Assembly (NCBI RefSeq): GCF_049243985.1
Contig: NC_135386.1
Location: 19,126,202-19,190,201, forward strand
From: Paroedura picta
Taxonomy: Eukaryota > Chordata > Lepidosauria > Squamata > Gekkonidae
Direction: 5' to 3'
DNA: 64,000 bases
Part shown: one piece after another, positions 26,524-38,900 of the stretch
How positions within the stretch are numbered: the first letter of the stretch is position 1
Layout: every line of letters begins with the position of its first letter
Translations under genes and position numbers: made by a program
Notes under the pieces: model-generated
Database searches by the model: none
Told to the model about the DNA's origin: nothing
What the model saw: the letters and a program-made list of their open reading frames with translations, nothing else

Positions 26524-29500
26524 ATGCGGAAGAGGTAGAGACGGAGCCCCGGAGGGAGGCCGCGGGGGGGGGGTCTGTCCGTCCGTCCGTCCGTGCTACT
26601 CCCCTCCCCCTCGCGCCCCGCCGCGGCTGACGGTAGCCCGTTTCTGTGTGCAGCGAGGGCCTGGCGGATGAGTCGGTGTCGTGCCTGCGGGCGGCGCTGG
26701 GCCAGCTGCGCGACATCTGGGAGGAGATCGGCATCCCCGAGGAGCAGCGCCTGGAGCGGACGCAGGTGGTCAGGAACTACGTCAAGGTCAGGCACGCGGG
26801 GGGGGGGGGGCGAGGGAAGGGGGTCCTGAGGGGCAGGCCTCCGCTCCCCCCCCCCCCCCGCTGCAGGCTGACCTCCCCTGCCTCCGCCCCCCCCCCCCTC
26901 GCAGGAGCTACTGGCCAAGATGATCGCAGAGGAGCAGAGCCTCAAGAACCGCCTCCTGCGCAGCATCCAGGTGTGGCGCAGCCAGCTCGACACCCTCTGC
27001 CAGGAGCTGCACCTGGCGCCCTTCGAGGTGAGGAGCTGCTTTCGTGTGGGTTTGGGTAGGCATGCAGGGCAGCCACAGAGCCCCCTGCTGAGCTCCAGGC
27101 CCCTGGTCCCCACTGTGGTGGTGGTGGTGGTTCTTCTTCCCCTTAGGAGGATGGAGAGGCCACCATCCTGGAGCTGGAGAAGGCCCTGCGCACCCAGGTG
27201 GAAGCTTTGCTGAAGCAGAAGCAGGAGCGCAAGCAGGCCTTGCAGGCCCTGCGGGACCAGGAGCTGGAGCTCTGCGACTTGCTCTCTATCGCACCCACTG
27301 GCTTATGCACCAACACGGTGCCCACCCTGGAGGATCTGGATTGCTTCCGTCGCCACTTGGCAGCTCTGGTGGCCGAAAAGGTCTGTGTTGTGTGTGTGTG
27401 GGGGGGTGCATGGCAGGGCTGGGGGCAAATGCGGTGCTGACTCCATGCTTTTCTCCCCCAGGAGCACCGGCAAGCAGAGTTTGTGGGCACCAAGCGGAAG
27501 ATTGTCCTCTGCATGGAGGAGTTGGAGCATGTCCCCGACACCAGCTTTGAGCGGGATGTTGTGTGTGAAGACGAGGATGCGTTCTGCCTCTCAGAAGAGA
27601 ACATTGCTGCTCTGAAAGAGCTGCTGCAACAGGTGCAGGGGGAGTCCTGGGTCCCAGAGGGCTGGATCAGCCTGCCAATTGCTCTATACTCAACCCCCCA
27701 CCTCGGTTTGTTTTTCCATGACTTTCAGCTAGAGATCAAGAGAGCTCAGAAGGAGGCATTGTGCGAAGAACTGCGCTCCAAAATCCTGGTACTCTGGGAT
27801 CGGCTGCGTGTGCCTGCAGAAGAGAGAGAATCCTTTGTCACCTGCATGGCAGGATCCAGGAGCAGGACCCTCGAAGCTGTAAGGGTCTTTGGGGGGAGGG
27901 AGTTGTCTGCAAGCTGCATTTCAGACTTGGGTTCTTCCCAAGTCCACCCACAGCCCGTCCGCCCTCTCCACCCCCCAGAAAGTGCCATTTCTGGCTAGGG
28001 GAAGGCTGCTACTCTACAGGGAGAACAAGTGTTTGCTTCAGGATTAACAGCACAGGAAACGCTGGATTTTCCTGCATGGTGCTGGGGGGGGGGGGGGCGG
28101 GAGCGCACAGCTCCCCACTTGGCTTGAGAACAAACTCTTGTGTCCATCTTTAGCTCCAGTTGGAACTGAATCGCCTGGAAACACTGAAGCTCCAGAATAT
28201 CCGAAACATGGTGGAGGCCATCCGGGTGGAACTGGTGGATTTCTGGGATAAGTGCTTTTATGGCAAGGAACAGAGGGAGGCCTTCCAGCCCTATTATCAG
28301 GGTGAGTCCCTGGCTGATAAATCTGTACTCCCTCCCCTGGGGGGCTTTTGTTATCTCTTTTTTCCTCTTTTGCAGATGACTTTACTGAAGAGCTCCTACA
28401 GCAACATGAGGAAGAAATAGCACGAATCAAGCTCTACTTTCAGAGGCATCAGGAACTCTTTGAGGCTGTCTGCAAATGGGAAGGGAACTGGCGCCTTTTC
28501 CAGGAGCTGGAGGTAGCATTGAACCGGGGGGGGGGGGGGGGCGGCTTCCCAGTGATTCGTGCCCAGCCTAGCCCTGAGGAGGAGGGGTCTGTATGAAGGC
28601 CCTGCAGGAAATGGATGGGGAGGTGAAAGGAGTTTCCTTTGACTATCGATACTTTTCAGAGGAAGGCAACAGACCCGAGCCGGTTCACCAACCGAGGGGG
28701 CAACCTATTGAAAGAGGAGAAGATGCGGGCAAAGCTGCAGAAGACACTCCCCAAGGTTGGTGGGTCCAGAGGGGAGGGAAGTGAATGAAGGGGCAGCTGG
28801 ACTGAGGGCTGCTGTGTTTCAGCTGGAGGAGGAGCTGAGGGGCCGGCTGGATCTCTGGGAGCAGGAGCATGGCCAGGCCTTCCTCGTGAACGGGCAGCGC
28901 TTCATAGAGCACGTGGCAGAGCAGTGGCAGCTGCACCACCTGGAGAAGGAGCATGAGAAGCAGGAAAGGGTGAGTGAAAGATCCTTGGCTGAACCACCAG
29001 CTGCCTGGGGCGACTCTCCCCGCAGGACAGGCAGGACAGCTAGCCCTCAAGCATGTGCCCCTTTTGGTACTTGCAGGCTTGCTGTTAATGGGGTGGGTGG
29101 GCTAAAACTCTGGTGCCCTTCCTCCCGAGCTCCCCCAGGCACAGGACTTCCTTTTCTCTCTTTCAGCAACTCAAGAAGTCCCGCCAAATTGAGGAGGAGA
29201 TGATGTACGGCAGCACCCCTTGCACTCCCAGCAAGCGCCGGGTCTTGGGTGCCACCACACCTGGCAAAGCACGGAAGGTAGGGGTGCAGGGCTTGTGAGA
29301 TCTGGGTCGCTGCTGCTCAAGGAGAGGTCCCTTTCCAAAGTGAAATGGTGTAGCCCTGCTTGGAATCTGTCACGTGCACTTCTGCTTGCTATTTGCTCTT
29401 TCCCCTGATACCGAAGTCCGGAGATCCTGCAAGTACATGGAGCAGGGGGGAGGCTGGCTCCTCCGTCTCTGGGCACCCAGAATCAGCAAAAGGGCCCAGT

Positions 29501-30875
29501 AACTGCCTTTCCATTAAAAGGTAGATGAAATTGCTGGGTGGGTGTCGCCTTTTGGCTAATCCTAACTGACCTAAAGAGAAGTGGAAGGCATCTCAGGATG
29601 GCAGATTATGCTCCTCAAATGACTAAAGCTTGGCCATCTTTCACTGGATTGGATTGAAATCTGGGACATCCTTTAGATCATGCAGCTGGTAGGATACAGG
29701 CATTGTAGCTTAATTCCCTTGGCTTCCTGCCTGAAGTGTGAGGTGAGCTCGGTGTGGGCTGAATGCATCCAGTGAGAGCGGCCCTCTTTCTCTTTGCAGC
29801 TCAATGCCACGGCAGCCACGCCCAACAGCACTATCCGCTCAGCCCTGGGGGGCTCTGTGTTTCACTCCCCAGTAGCTCATCCTCCGCTTTCTGGAAGCAA
29901 GGTGAGTATCCCAACCCCACCAAGGAGGTCCCCCACCCCCTCACGCTCCCACTGTGGCTGTCCCCACCCTCAGTGCTGCCTTCCCTGCTGGTGACCCCCT
30001 GAGTTACTCCAGCAAAAGAACTGTCTTCCCTCTCTGCAGCCAGAGAGCACCAGAGACCCCAGTCATGGCACAAGTTATGATGCCCACTCGTGGCACCGCT
30101 CTCCAGGCCAGTCAGCCAGTCCTTGGGGAGCTGCCTGCCAGGCACGCTAACAGCCGCTCTTCCCCCCTCGGTCTCCGCAGTCTCTCCGGACTCCCTGCCG
30201 CACAGCTGCCAAGCCTTCTCGGCCAGGCCGCCTGGAGCGCAACAAGGAGAACGTGTCTCAGCTCAACAGAACTGCTCTGAGCGGTGGGTGCACCTCCACA
30301 GCCCCTGCCCAGCGCACTCACAGCGTTAATTCTGTTGCCAGCACCTATTCCGAGTTTGCGGTAATTCACCTCTTCTCTCGATGCACCCCCTTTTGGGCCT
30401 AGCGCAGGCCTGCTCATCTCGGATCCGCCCAGACTGGGCCTTGGGCCGCTGCCAGCCAGGTTTGAAGGACCCTTCACCTCCCCTGAAGCTGACCAGGCTT
30501 GGCAGCCATTTGCTGGAGAAAATGGGTCAGAATGCTGACAAGTTCCCTGCCTGCCTGTGCTTTGCACCAAAGCATCCCTCGCAGGAGGCAAAAGCAGACA
30601 GGGGTCCCAGTTTCCCCAGCCCTTTTGTGCAGCTGCAGTTCAGGAGCCCAGCCACCCCACTCTGGAGGGAGGCCAGATCTGGGCAGAGGGTCACTACTCC
30701 TTGTCTCCTGGCGGTGGGAGTCATTGCTTCCAGTGTCTGCCCCCCTGCCCCCCCCCTTTGTACTCAGGTTCATGACATGCAATTTTTCTCTTTCCAGCGC
30801 GAACTTTCAAAGGCTTCCAGATCTGAGAATCAATTTCGCATCCTCAACTCCACAGTCTCGACTCTTGATAGCTGA
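26524..30875 (+). CDS. PRC1: PRC1, protein regulator of cytokinesis 1 (complete, 14 coding exons)
   Basis: PRC1 is the homodimeric microtubule crosslinker of the anaphase spindle midzone, working with KIF4A and the centralspindlin/Plk1 pathway. Coding exons: 26524-26534, 26654-26786, 26905-27027, 27147-27380, 27462-27632, 27729-27878, 28154-28301, 28376-28512, 28660-28755, 28823-28969, 29167-29277, 29800-29901, 30181-30360, 30798-30875. All join in frame with GT-AG introns into about 606 residues (human 620). The N-terminal part is a long helical dimerisation/rod region. The spectrin-like microtubule-binding part holds [11 protein letters not shown] at residues 377-387, matching human R377 and K387. 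The tail has CDK1-type sites in CTPSKRR (T470) and TTPGKARK (T481), and a KEN degron at 543-545. The start codon lies in an 11-nt coding exon (MRK + split Ser), as expected from human MRRSE. Exon 13 could contain further unspliced sequence. Confidence 0.97.
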
Positions 30876-31596
30876 AGGGGAAGAGGCAGGCCCCTCTTCT
30901 GCCCCCCTGCTCTGGGAAGCAGCTCCACTCCTCTATTCCTTGACCAAATTTCCAACCAGGCCTCTCAGGTCAGGGAGAGAGGGGCCCTTCTCGTGTTGAT
31001 GCTTAATTCTAGTCCAGAGATTTATGTATTTTAAAGATGCCGAGCACTGGCCTCCTCCTCCATGTACCCTGGCATCAGCCGGGAAGGGGGGGGGGGCTGT
31101 TCTCAGGGGTTCCTGGAACATCCTTTTTAGCTTCTTGTAAGGACAGAACACTACATCGTTACTTGTGCACAGGCGCAGTGTGAGGCAAGAAGAAGGCACT
31201 TGTGAGCAAGACATGGTCAGCAGTGGGTGGGTGGCAAGGTTGGAAGGAGGAACTTTCCATCTCTAGGCTGCACCAGTTGGACTAGCGGCATGGGCTTCAG
31301 GAAGGCCCTGGTCCCCTCTTGGTGGGTTCACTGTGGCGCTTCCTCCTGCTGCTGCTTGGTGGGGTGAGGGTGATAGGGAGGGGAGCTCCTTCTGCATGGA
31401 TTATCATGGCCTGATTTGCACTTTGTGTTCACTATGGCCCACCCCCTTTATTTATTGGTATGCCCTTTTGTCATTTAGCCCCTCCCTTTTTTGTTTCCTC
31501 TTTTCCCCACAAATTGGGACCTCCCTGGCATTCCCACCTTGCTTGCTGAAACAACAGACCTGGCCTCCACTGTCAAGAAGATGAATTGTAAAGACT

Positions 31597-31602
31597 TTAT
31601 TA
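31597..31602 (-). terminator. RCCD1: RCCD1 polyadenylation signal (AATAAA)
   Basis: The plus-strand TTTATT reads AATAAA on the minus strand, about 245 nt after the RCCD1 stop codon. A second candidate, an overlapping AATAAATAAA, lies at about 31447-31456. Confidence 0.55.
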
Positions 31603-31649
31603 TTAAATGAATTATTAGACATGTTTTTTGTAGCATAAACCCTGCTCAA

Positions 31650-31655
31650 AATAAA
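31650..31655 (+). terminator. PRC1: PRC1 polyadenylation signal (AATAAA)
   Basis: This is the first canonical AATAAA on the plus strand after the PRC1 stop codon. It gives a 3' UTR of roughly 790 nt. It lies beyond the RCCD1 signals on the other strand, so the two transcripts probably overlap at their tails. Confidence 0.6.
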
Positions 31656-31843
31656 GCAAGAATGGCTCACTTCTTGAATATGCATTATTTTGCATTTTTT
31701 AAAATACAGCTTTCTGGCCAATGTGGCATCCACTCAGGCTCTTATTGGGACACAAGAATGCTAACCTGGCAAACTCTGCTGGCATTATCTGGAGGCCAGG
31801 CCAGACTTTGTGCTCCACTGGGCATCCTGCCTTCCAGCAGCCT

Positions 31844-33898
31844 TCAGGAAGAACCCGTCCTGCCCACCTCTGTGGGGCAGAGTGATAGGGCAAGTACCAA
31901 GGTGTTCCATGGGCCACACACCACATCTGCCGCCCCAAGGCCCCAGGCCTCAAAGCTGCAGACTTTCTTTGGCTGATCAGAAGTCACCACATCCCCGTGG
32001 CCCAGTTGCCCGTATTTACCTAGGAAGAAGCACATCTGTTAGCCTTTCTCTTGAGAGAAGACTAGTGCCATCAACAAGAGGGAAAATGGCTCAGTTACAG
32101 ACTCACCCCAGCCCCACGTGTACAGCTCTCCGGTTCCTAAAAGACAAAAAAGTTCAAGTATTGAGGACGAAACGTCACTTAAGCTCTGGGAGGGAAGAGA
32201 GGGGAGGCAGGAGGAATGCCAGCCAGGATAGCTCCTCTTCCCTCGGGCATCAGCCTGCAGCTAGCCAGGCCTTCCCTTTCTGCTCGGGAGAGCTATGCCA
32301 ATAGGCCCGCATCTTACGTGTCAGGGCGGCTGTGTGGCGCGATCCACAGCTGACCTTGCTGACGTCTGCCCCCTCCGGCATATCCAGCAGTGCAGGAAAG
32401 GCCTGGATGGAAACGAAGGGTGCTTGGTGTCTCTCCTGCGGCTCACTGGCTCCTAGAAAGAGGCTGCCGTTCAGCCAAAGGGTCTGCAGCCGCCGCCCCC
32501 CCCCCCCCGTCCCTGCCCCCATGTGAGATGGGCCCAGACTTACCACAGGATGGCGTGATGCTGTGGTCAGGCTCCTTGGGGCTCCCTGTCATCCCTTTGG
32601 AAGGCAGCCCGAGCTGACCAGACTCGTTCCAGCCCCACATATACAAGTCACCAGCCTCTGTCAGGCAAAGGCAAAGACAGAGAGGAGAAGCCAGGGCTCG
32701 GGTGCAGACACCGCCCCCCCACCCCCCTCCCAAGCTGACCTTGGAGTAGAGCCCGCCTGGGATCTGCCAGGATAGGGAGGCCCAACTCCGGGCGCCTCAA
32801 GCTAGGTTCTGGGATGGGCTGCTTTGTTCTCCTCCCCCCTGGATTGAGGGGTGGTCTCTGACAGCCACGTTGCTCTATTACTCTCCAGGACCCCCTCAGG
32901 GACAAGGCTCTTCTCCCCTCCGCCCAACAAGCCCCCTGCCTGCTGCCCTGTGTTGGGGGGGGGGCAGCCCCAGGGAAAAACCCTTCCACGCTGCTTACCA
33001 CCGACACTGGCGGAATGCCACCCACCGGCTGCCACCTGGCTCATGGGCACCCCCTGCAAGGCCTCCACCATCTGGGGCTCAGCTACGCTTTCCAGGTCTC
33101 CGTGGCCCAACTGTCCGTGCCTGTGGTGGTGGGAAAGGATGGCACAGGGAACCGCGCCCACCGGGGGGGGGGGGAGGGGGCTTGACTGGCAGCTTCTCCC
33201 GCCCCACTTACCTGCCAGCACCCCAGGAGAAGAGGTGCCCGCTGGCGGCCAACAGGATGGTGTGTTCGTGTCCCAAGGCCAGCTGGCGTGCTTGCAGGGC
33301 CGGTGACAAGGGCCGGAAGAAGTCTGGCCGCGGCACCACGTATCCGCCGGGCACCAGCGGCAGCTCTGTGGCACAGGAGGGCCAGAGACCGGAGGAGGAG
33401 CATCAGCATTAGCACCTGGTGCTTTTCGGCCTCTTCTTCCGGGGTCCGGAGCATCCCAACCGCGGAGCTGGACTCACCTGCGGCCGCCGCCGCCTCCTCC
33501 GCGCGGAGCTCCCGCCGCCACTCCGGCTCGCCGTCCAGGGCCGGGCCGGCGCCCACCCGCCAGGCCTCCAGCGCGGCCTCGCGCAGCAGCAGCACGTGCG
33601 TCTCCGAGGGCAGGACGTCGCGGCAGTCCCCGGGGAGAAGCGCCGGCCGGCCCGCGCCCTGCAGCTCCGGCGCAGCCCCTGCCGAGGAAGCCACAGGCCA
33701 GCCGCTGCAAGGGCTTCCCGCCGAGCCCCACCCGAGCCCGCCCGGCGCCGCTCACCCACCGTCGGGCAGCACCGCCAGGAAGCTCCAGCTGGGCCGCACC
33801 GCCCGCACCGGCCCCGCGCCGCCCACCCGCACGGGCTCCAGCCCCGCGCCCTCCCCTGCCCGGAAGCCCACCCAGAACCAGCCGCCCTCGACGGCCAT
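31844..33898 (-). CDS. RCCD1: RCCD1, RCC1 domain-containing protein 1 (complete, 8 exons)
   Basis: RCCD1 is a small RCC1-repeat protein that in mammals partners the histone demethylase KDM8 and supports chromosome segregation. Exons, in transcript order: 33760-33898, 33478-33678, 33212-33365, 32999-33120, 32544-32657, 32318-32452, 32107-32136, 31844-32019; phases are consistent and give about 356 residues (human 376). The start [12 protein letters not shown] matches the human N-terminus. RCC1-type blades are visible as [46 protein letters not shown] and [14 protein letters not shown]. The C-terminus ends in CGPWNT followed by a tail unlike the human one. Exon 7 is only 30 nt and encodes most of a blade turn ([11 protein letters not shown]). 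The first two exons are very GC-rich and less conserved. The gene converges on PRC1, as in human. Confidence 0.93.
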
Positions 33899-34060
33899 CG
33901 CCCGCCCCCTCGACGGCTCCCCGGCAGCGCGGCCCGCAGAGGCCTCCTGCTCTCGCCCAGGCCGGCCCAGCCGAAGGGGAGGGGGAGGCGGCGGCAGCAG
34001 CCCGGCCCCTGCGTTCCGCCCTCCCTGCCTCCCTGCCAGAAAGGCGGGCCAGACGCCTAG
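33480..34060 (-). promoter_or_regulatory. RCCD1: CpG-rich promoter and first exons of RCCD1
   Basis: CpG and GC density rise sharply here, covering the first two coding exons and about 160 bp upstream of the RCCD1 start codon. This is the usual form of a housekeeping CpG-island promoter. I see no TATA box. Confidence 0.55.
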
Positions 34061-34599
34061 AAGGCCATGCCAAGAAGCATCCCTGCAGCGCCAGGCTGTG
34101 GCTCTCACCTTCTGCCTTACTGTCAAGCTAAATTGTCTCAAGTGGGGGCTGATAAGATACACAAACCTAAAGGGGCAGCAGAAGAGGGCGGCCTTGTGAG
34201 TCTGGAGCAGGAGACAAGGGGCAAGAGTCCAACACCACCTCCCAGACTAGCACCCTTGGGGGCAGGAGGGCCCAGGGTGGTGGGTCAAGGGTGTGCCACT
34301 TGCAAGGGTCATTTTATCATGCTGCTGTCATCTTGGCTTACTTTGGCAGTTATCTGTCACTTCGACATTTCATTGCAGTGTCTGATGAATGTGTTCCAGT
34401 TTCTATTAGACTGTATTTTTTGTAATATACCGTTCCTTGCAAAAAAAATTTTTTAAACCTCCTCAGCCCCCCAGGGAGGCAAGCACACATTCTTTGTCTT
34501 CAAGAGAGAAACGCCCGCGCCCCTGTGCATTCGAGGCTTTACCATTATTTATGGATTTAATTCTGTTATCTGCCTCAGGGCGGTAGATACAGCCTAAAA
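34061..34599. other. Intergenic stretch with no gene recognised
   Basis: This lies between the RCCD1 promoter and the MITE. It has a T-rich part around 34290-34460 and no open frame with recognisable homology. Residues of interspersed repeats are likely but I cannot name one. Confidence 0.5.
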
Positions 34600-34984
34600 T
34601 AGCGATCCCCAACCTGTGGGCCACGAACCACATGTGGTCCTTCGACTAATTGGAGGTGGGCCCCAAGGGACGCCTTCTCCCCGCCCCCAGCCCTTTACTT
34701 CATCCCTCCCAGCCCTTTACAACACACTTTGGGTGTCATTGTCTCCCATCACTCCCAGATGGGACTATCTCGTTGCAGAGAAACAAGCTCAGGGTTCCCA
34801 TTGATTTGTCATTGTCATGAGTTAAAATTTCTTTGAAAATAAAATGTTCCTTATGTTCATTGTTGTGGCGTGTCTGTATCTTATTTTGAAGGGATGTTTA
34901 AACATTACCATAGCGATCAGAGAGCATTAGGGCAGTGGTTGAGAGTAGAGTGGTCCCCGGTGATAAAAAGGTTGGGGACCAAGG
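34600..34984. mobile_element. Non-autonomous hAT-like DNA transposon (MITE), 385 bp
   Basis: The left end reads tagcgatccccaacct and the right end, on the opposite strand, ccttggtccccaacct, giving imperfect terminal inverted repeats of about 16 bp. The flanks carry an exact 8-bp direct repeat, gcctaaaa, at 34592-34599 and 34985-34992. An 8-bp target duplication and a tccccaacc terminal core are characteristic of hAT (Charlie-like) elements. The interior encodes no transposase, so it is a deleted, non-autonomous copy. It sits just past the polyadenylation signal of UNC45A. Confidence 0.85.
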
Positions 34985-35033
34985 GCCTAAAAGACTCAAT
35001 AAAATAATAGTATGTGGGATCAATCGATCAAAC

Positions 35034-35039
35034 TTTATT
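35034..35039 (-). terminator. UNC45A: UNC45A polyadenylation signal (AATAAA)
   Basis: Minus-strand AATAAA about 950 nt after the UNC45A stop. No closer canonical signal was seen, so 35040-35991 is read as UNC45A 3' UTR. A (TG)n microsatellite at about 35943-35964 lies just after the stop. Confidence 0.5.
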
Positions 35040-35991
35040 ACAGTTGTTTGGACCAAGTTATATGAAGTCAATACACCAGAGACCAAAAGAATATGGCGAG
35101 TATGCGGGATAAAAACCTGACAAAATATGTGAACCATAATCCACCCCTGTTGCATCCATTTTGGTTATTAAAGTCAGGCTATCTTGGCAACTGCTGCGTT
35201 ATTCTAACAGTGGGGGATTTTGTTTGCTATGTTGGGCACGATGTTCTTACTGTAAACCCCTGCAGCTGTGCTTAAAAGACACACAAGGTGGGAGATAAAC
35301 CCCTTAAACAAACAAGAGGTTCAAAGGGTGACAAAAAGTTTTCTTAAAAACAAGAAGACTTCTTAAAACACAGCAGCATTAATTGATACAACCTATGGAA
35401 CACTCTGTTCCAAAATAGACTGCTGACATCCCAAAGCTGCCCTCCTGAAGAACTATGATCAGGGGAACCACACCACAGCCAGCAATCTGTGCTTTCAAGG
35501 GATGGGCAGTCGTGCTCCACAGCAGGCGTCTCGGTCAGGCAGTTATTCTAACCTAACTTTGCTGCCTGTGGTCACATTTGCCTCAGAGAGGCATGGCCCA
35601 AAAGTACCGCTCACCCCAAGATGAGAAGAGGAATAGACAAGGAAAGAGGAAGAGGCAAGCGGCCCCTAGAGAAGAGCCCAAACCCTGGAGCTCCACCAGC
35701 CACAGCAGGCTGAGGCCAGGGCCAGCTCCCCACCACCAGCCGAGCTCACCCTTGGCAACTCCTGTGGGGAAGGCCCCACCCACCCAGCCAGCACTCTGTG
35801 GCAGAGCGCTTTTGGAATGGCCTGCCGCCTCCCATAGCCCACAAGGGATCCATCCGAGGCTCTGTTCCCTTTGCCCAGCAGCAGCAGAAAGAGCAGCACA
35901 CAGCTTGAGGCAGATGCAAGCACGTGTGCATCGGGGAATGCTTGTGTGTGTGTGTGCGTGTGTGCATGCCTGTGGGGGTGCGGACAGTCTC

Positions 35992-38900
35992 TCACTCCCC
36001 ACCCACAGTCTGGGGCTTGATCATGCCATAGGCGACGGCCTGGGCCAGGCACTCCTGTGCAGGCTGAGCCACCTGGGGCTTCTCCTTCTGCAGCCCGGCC
36101 AAGACAGAGAGAATCTCCAGCGTCTCACTCGCCATGAGTTGCTCCGCCAGCTCCTTCTCAGCCACAACCATGTTCCTCACGACCACCACGCCACGGTGTT
36201 GCAGCTCCGGGCTGGAGCTCAGCAGCAGAGCCTGCAGGATCTCCAACCAATGGGCCGTCTGGAGAGTGGGGAGAGGGGCAGCTGGGACACACGTATCCAG
36301 GCCTGGCCAGCCCCACAGCACAGGCATTGCAACCATCCCTCCCACCCTGAGCACCAGGCCCCGTCCAGGATGCCACTCACCACATGGGGAATGCGGCTGC
36401 AGACGGGAGGCAACAGGGAAGTGAGGACTGCCAGAGTGCCTGCTGCCGCCCTCTGCAGCCGCTCGTCTTCCTCCCCGCTGTACAGCACCAGGAGCTTCAG
36501 CCGGTCACTCCCTTCGGCCAGGAACAACTCTGCCACCTGCCCAGGAGTAAGCACTGAGTCAAGGCCAAGGCAGGGGCCTGGTGTCTTCCCAGCCGCCCAC
36601 CATGGCTCCCCTCCGGCCCGTACACCTGCTCACCTCCAGGCTCAGGGCCATGTTACACATGCACTCGGTGGCCGCCAAGCGGATCATCTCGTGCTCCTCG
36701 AACATGTAGCCTTCAATCATCGGCACTGCCTTCTCTTTAACTATCTTCTGCCTGCAGGAAGGGCAGAGTCATGCAGGTGCCACTCCGCCCCCCGTGGCCC
36801 TAGTCACAGGCCAGGCCCAGAGGACAACCTCCCAGCCTCCTCACCTGAGCCGTTCACTGGTCCCAGCTAGATTGGTAAGAGCCATCAGCCCCTCAAAGTT
36901 CTCCAGACCGGTGCGCTTCAAGTGCAGGAGGCCCACCAGAGGACGGACCACTTCATAAACCTGCAGGGCCAGAGGACAGGGTGAGACAGGACAGGGCTGA
37001 GAATGAGCCCAAGCAGGGCCTCAAAAGGCAGTGCTCCCACCCCCACCCACCCCAGCCTTCACTGACTCTCTCTCCTGGGAAGGCCATCTCTGGGGCGGTT
37101 GTGATGGTGATCTTGGCGAGGGCCTGTGCTGCCCGGGTCTGCCCCACTTCCGTGCCATCCAGGGCCAAAGGGATAAGGGCCTGGGAAAGGAGAAATGAGG
37201 AACAGTCAAGACACAGCCAAGGCCTGTAAGGGCAAGAGGGTGGGGTGGGGTTGGGCTTACCTTGCCCCCTCCATGAGCTACCACCACACCTCTGTCCTCG
37301 GGGTCCTCCACTAGAGCAAGGAACACTCTGAGACACAGAAAAGGCACCTGGATGAGTGGCCCCCAGGCCTCCCTGCTGCCCGGCCCCTCCTGGGAAAGGA
37401 GCTGCTGCACCCTCAGCACTTTCTACGCACTTTCTTCTAGCATGCAAGGAAAAATCTAGGGGCCCCTGGGAAGTGGCAGGCTGCCCCGATTGATTGATTC
37501 TGAGCAGCCTGGAGAGCCAGCACCATGGCACGCTAGCAGGCCTCCAACGAAGAAGCCACAGTTTTTTTGTACCCTGCTTTTCACTACCCAAAGAAGCCCC
37601 AAAGCAGCTTACAACTGCCTACTCTCCCCACTTGACCCCGGGGAACCTGATGAAGAGGGGCGGGGAAACAATCCACCTCACCTGGAAACCAGCTCCCGGC
37701 AGGAGGCGCTCAGGGCGGGGCTCTCGTTCTTCACCATGCAGCTGAGGGCTGACACCACCCCCGCGGCCAGCAGCTTCCGGACACGCTGGCGCACAAACTC
37801 TGGCTTGTCCTGGGCAGTCAGAGAAAAGGAATCAGGGCCCGCAAGGGACTCAAGGAGCTCGCCCTCCCTCAGCCGTCCCAATATGTGGGGGCGGGAGACC
37901 CTTCATGGCATGTTTGCATACCCGTTAAGGCAACACTGACATTGAGGCAAACCCATTAAGGCAACCAGCTGGGAAGCCCAGTCCTGCCTGTCCTGTTCGC
38001 ACTCTGGGTGCCTCTCCTCACCTTTGGGTGCTTCTCAGGGATGTGCTGCTTGGCATACTTGGCCAGCTCCACCATCTGGGGGTCCAGCTCTTCCTGGTCG
38101 TAGCTGCTGGTGCAATTCACTACAGCAGATGTCACCGCAAACATCACGGTCCTGTTCTCTGACTGGGGGCAGCAGGAGGAGGAGAAAGAGGAAAATTTCA
38201 GCAAACACCTTTCCCAGGCAGGCCAGTCCACACCATCAGCTGCTTCTGAAGATTGACTGGGCAGAATGGTGGATGCCAGAAGCCTTAGGATAGTACCCTC
38301 TCGCCACCCAGCCCAGCCCAGCCCAGCCCAGCCTCTTCCACTACAGCCACACCCTGGCCAGCTGGAAGAGCGCCTGCAATGCCGCCAGGTCCTCCACAAG
38401 TTCCTCCTTCACGTCTGCATCCAAGGTGAGGTACGCCAGGCCCTCTGCTGCCCAAAAGCGCGTGCCCACATCCATGGCCTTGCTGCAGAGCCACCTGGGA
38501 GCAGGGGGTAGAGCATCAGCACAGAGAACAAACTACCCCATTCCTCCCCACCCCCCAGGCTCTAGCCCAGCTACTGCACCTAACTTTCCCCGCTGAAGTG
38601 GTCCCAGGGGGAGCCCTCTGCAGGCATCACTGTCAGAATCCTGTAGCTTCTCCCATTATTTAGGATGTTTCTGTAACTAGCTTACGTAGAGTATTCACCC
38701 CTGTGTAGGAGCTGGGGGCAGCTTGTCTCCTTTGCTTTGTTTTATGACGCTGTTGTTCCTTCCTGCATTTCCTTTCCCCCCCCCCCCCACCACCTCTAAG
38801 CAACCCATTTTGCTCTGTTCCCTTCCCCTTCTCCCTTGAAGCCAAATTTCTCGTCAGAGTGTTAAGAGAGCCTGAAGTTCCCCCATTTTCGCTGGATTCC

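Noticed and set aside
26370-27113. 247-codon minus-strand frame over the PRC1 promoter and first exons
   Set aside because: Antisense shadow of PRC1 exons 2-3 in a GC-rich island.
33288-34199. 303-codon plus-strand open frame
   Set aside because: Antisense to RCCD1 exons 1-2 and the CpG island. No recognisable domain.
35578-36870. 430-codon plus-strand open frame
   Set aside because: It is antisense to the last four UNC45A exons and their introns, whose coding sense and splice sites are clear. GC-rich antisense shadow.
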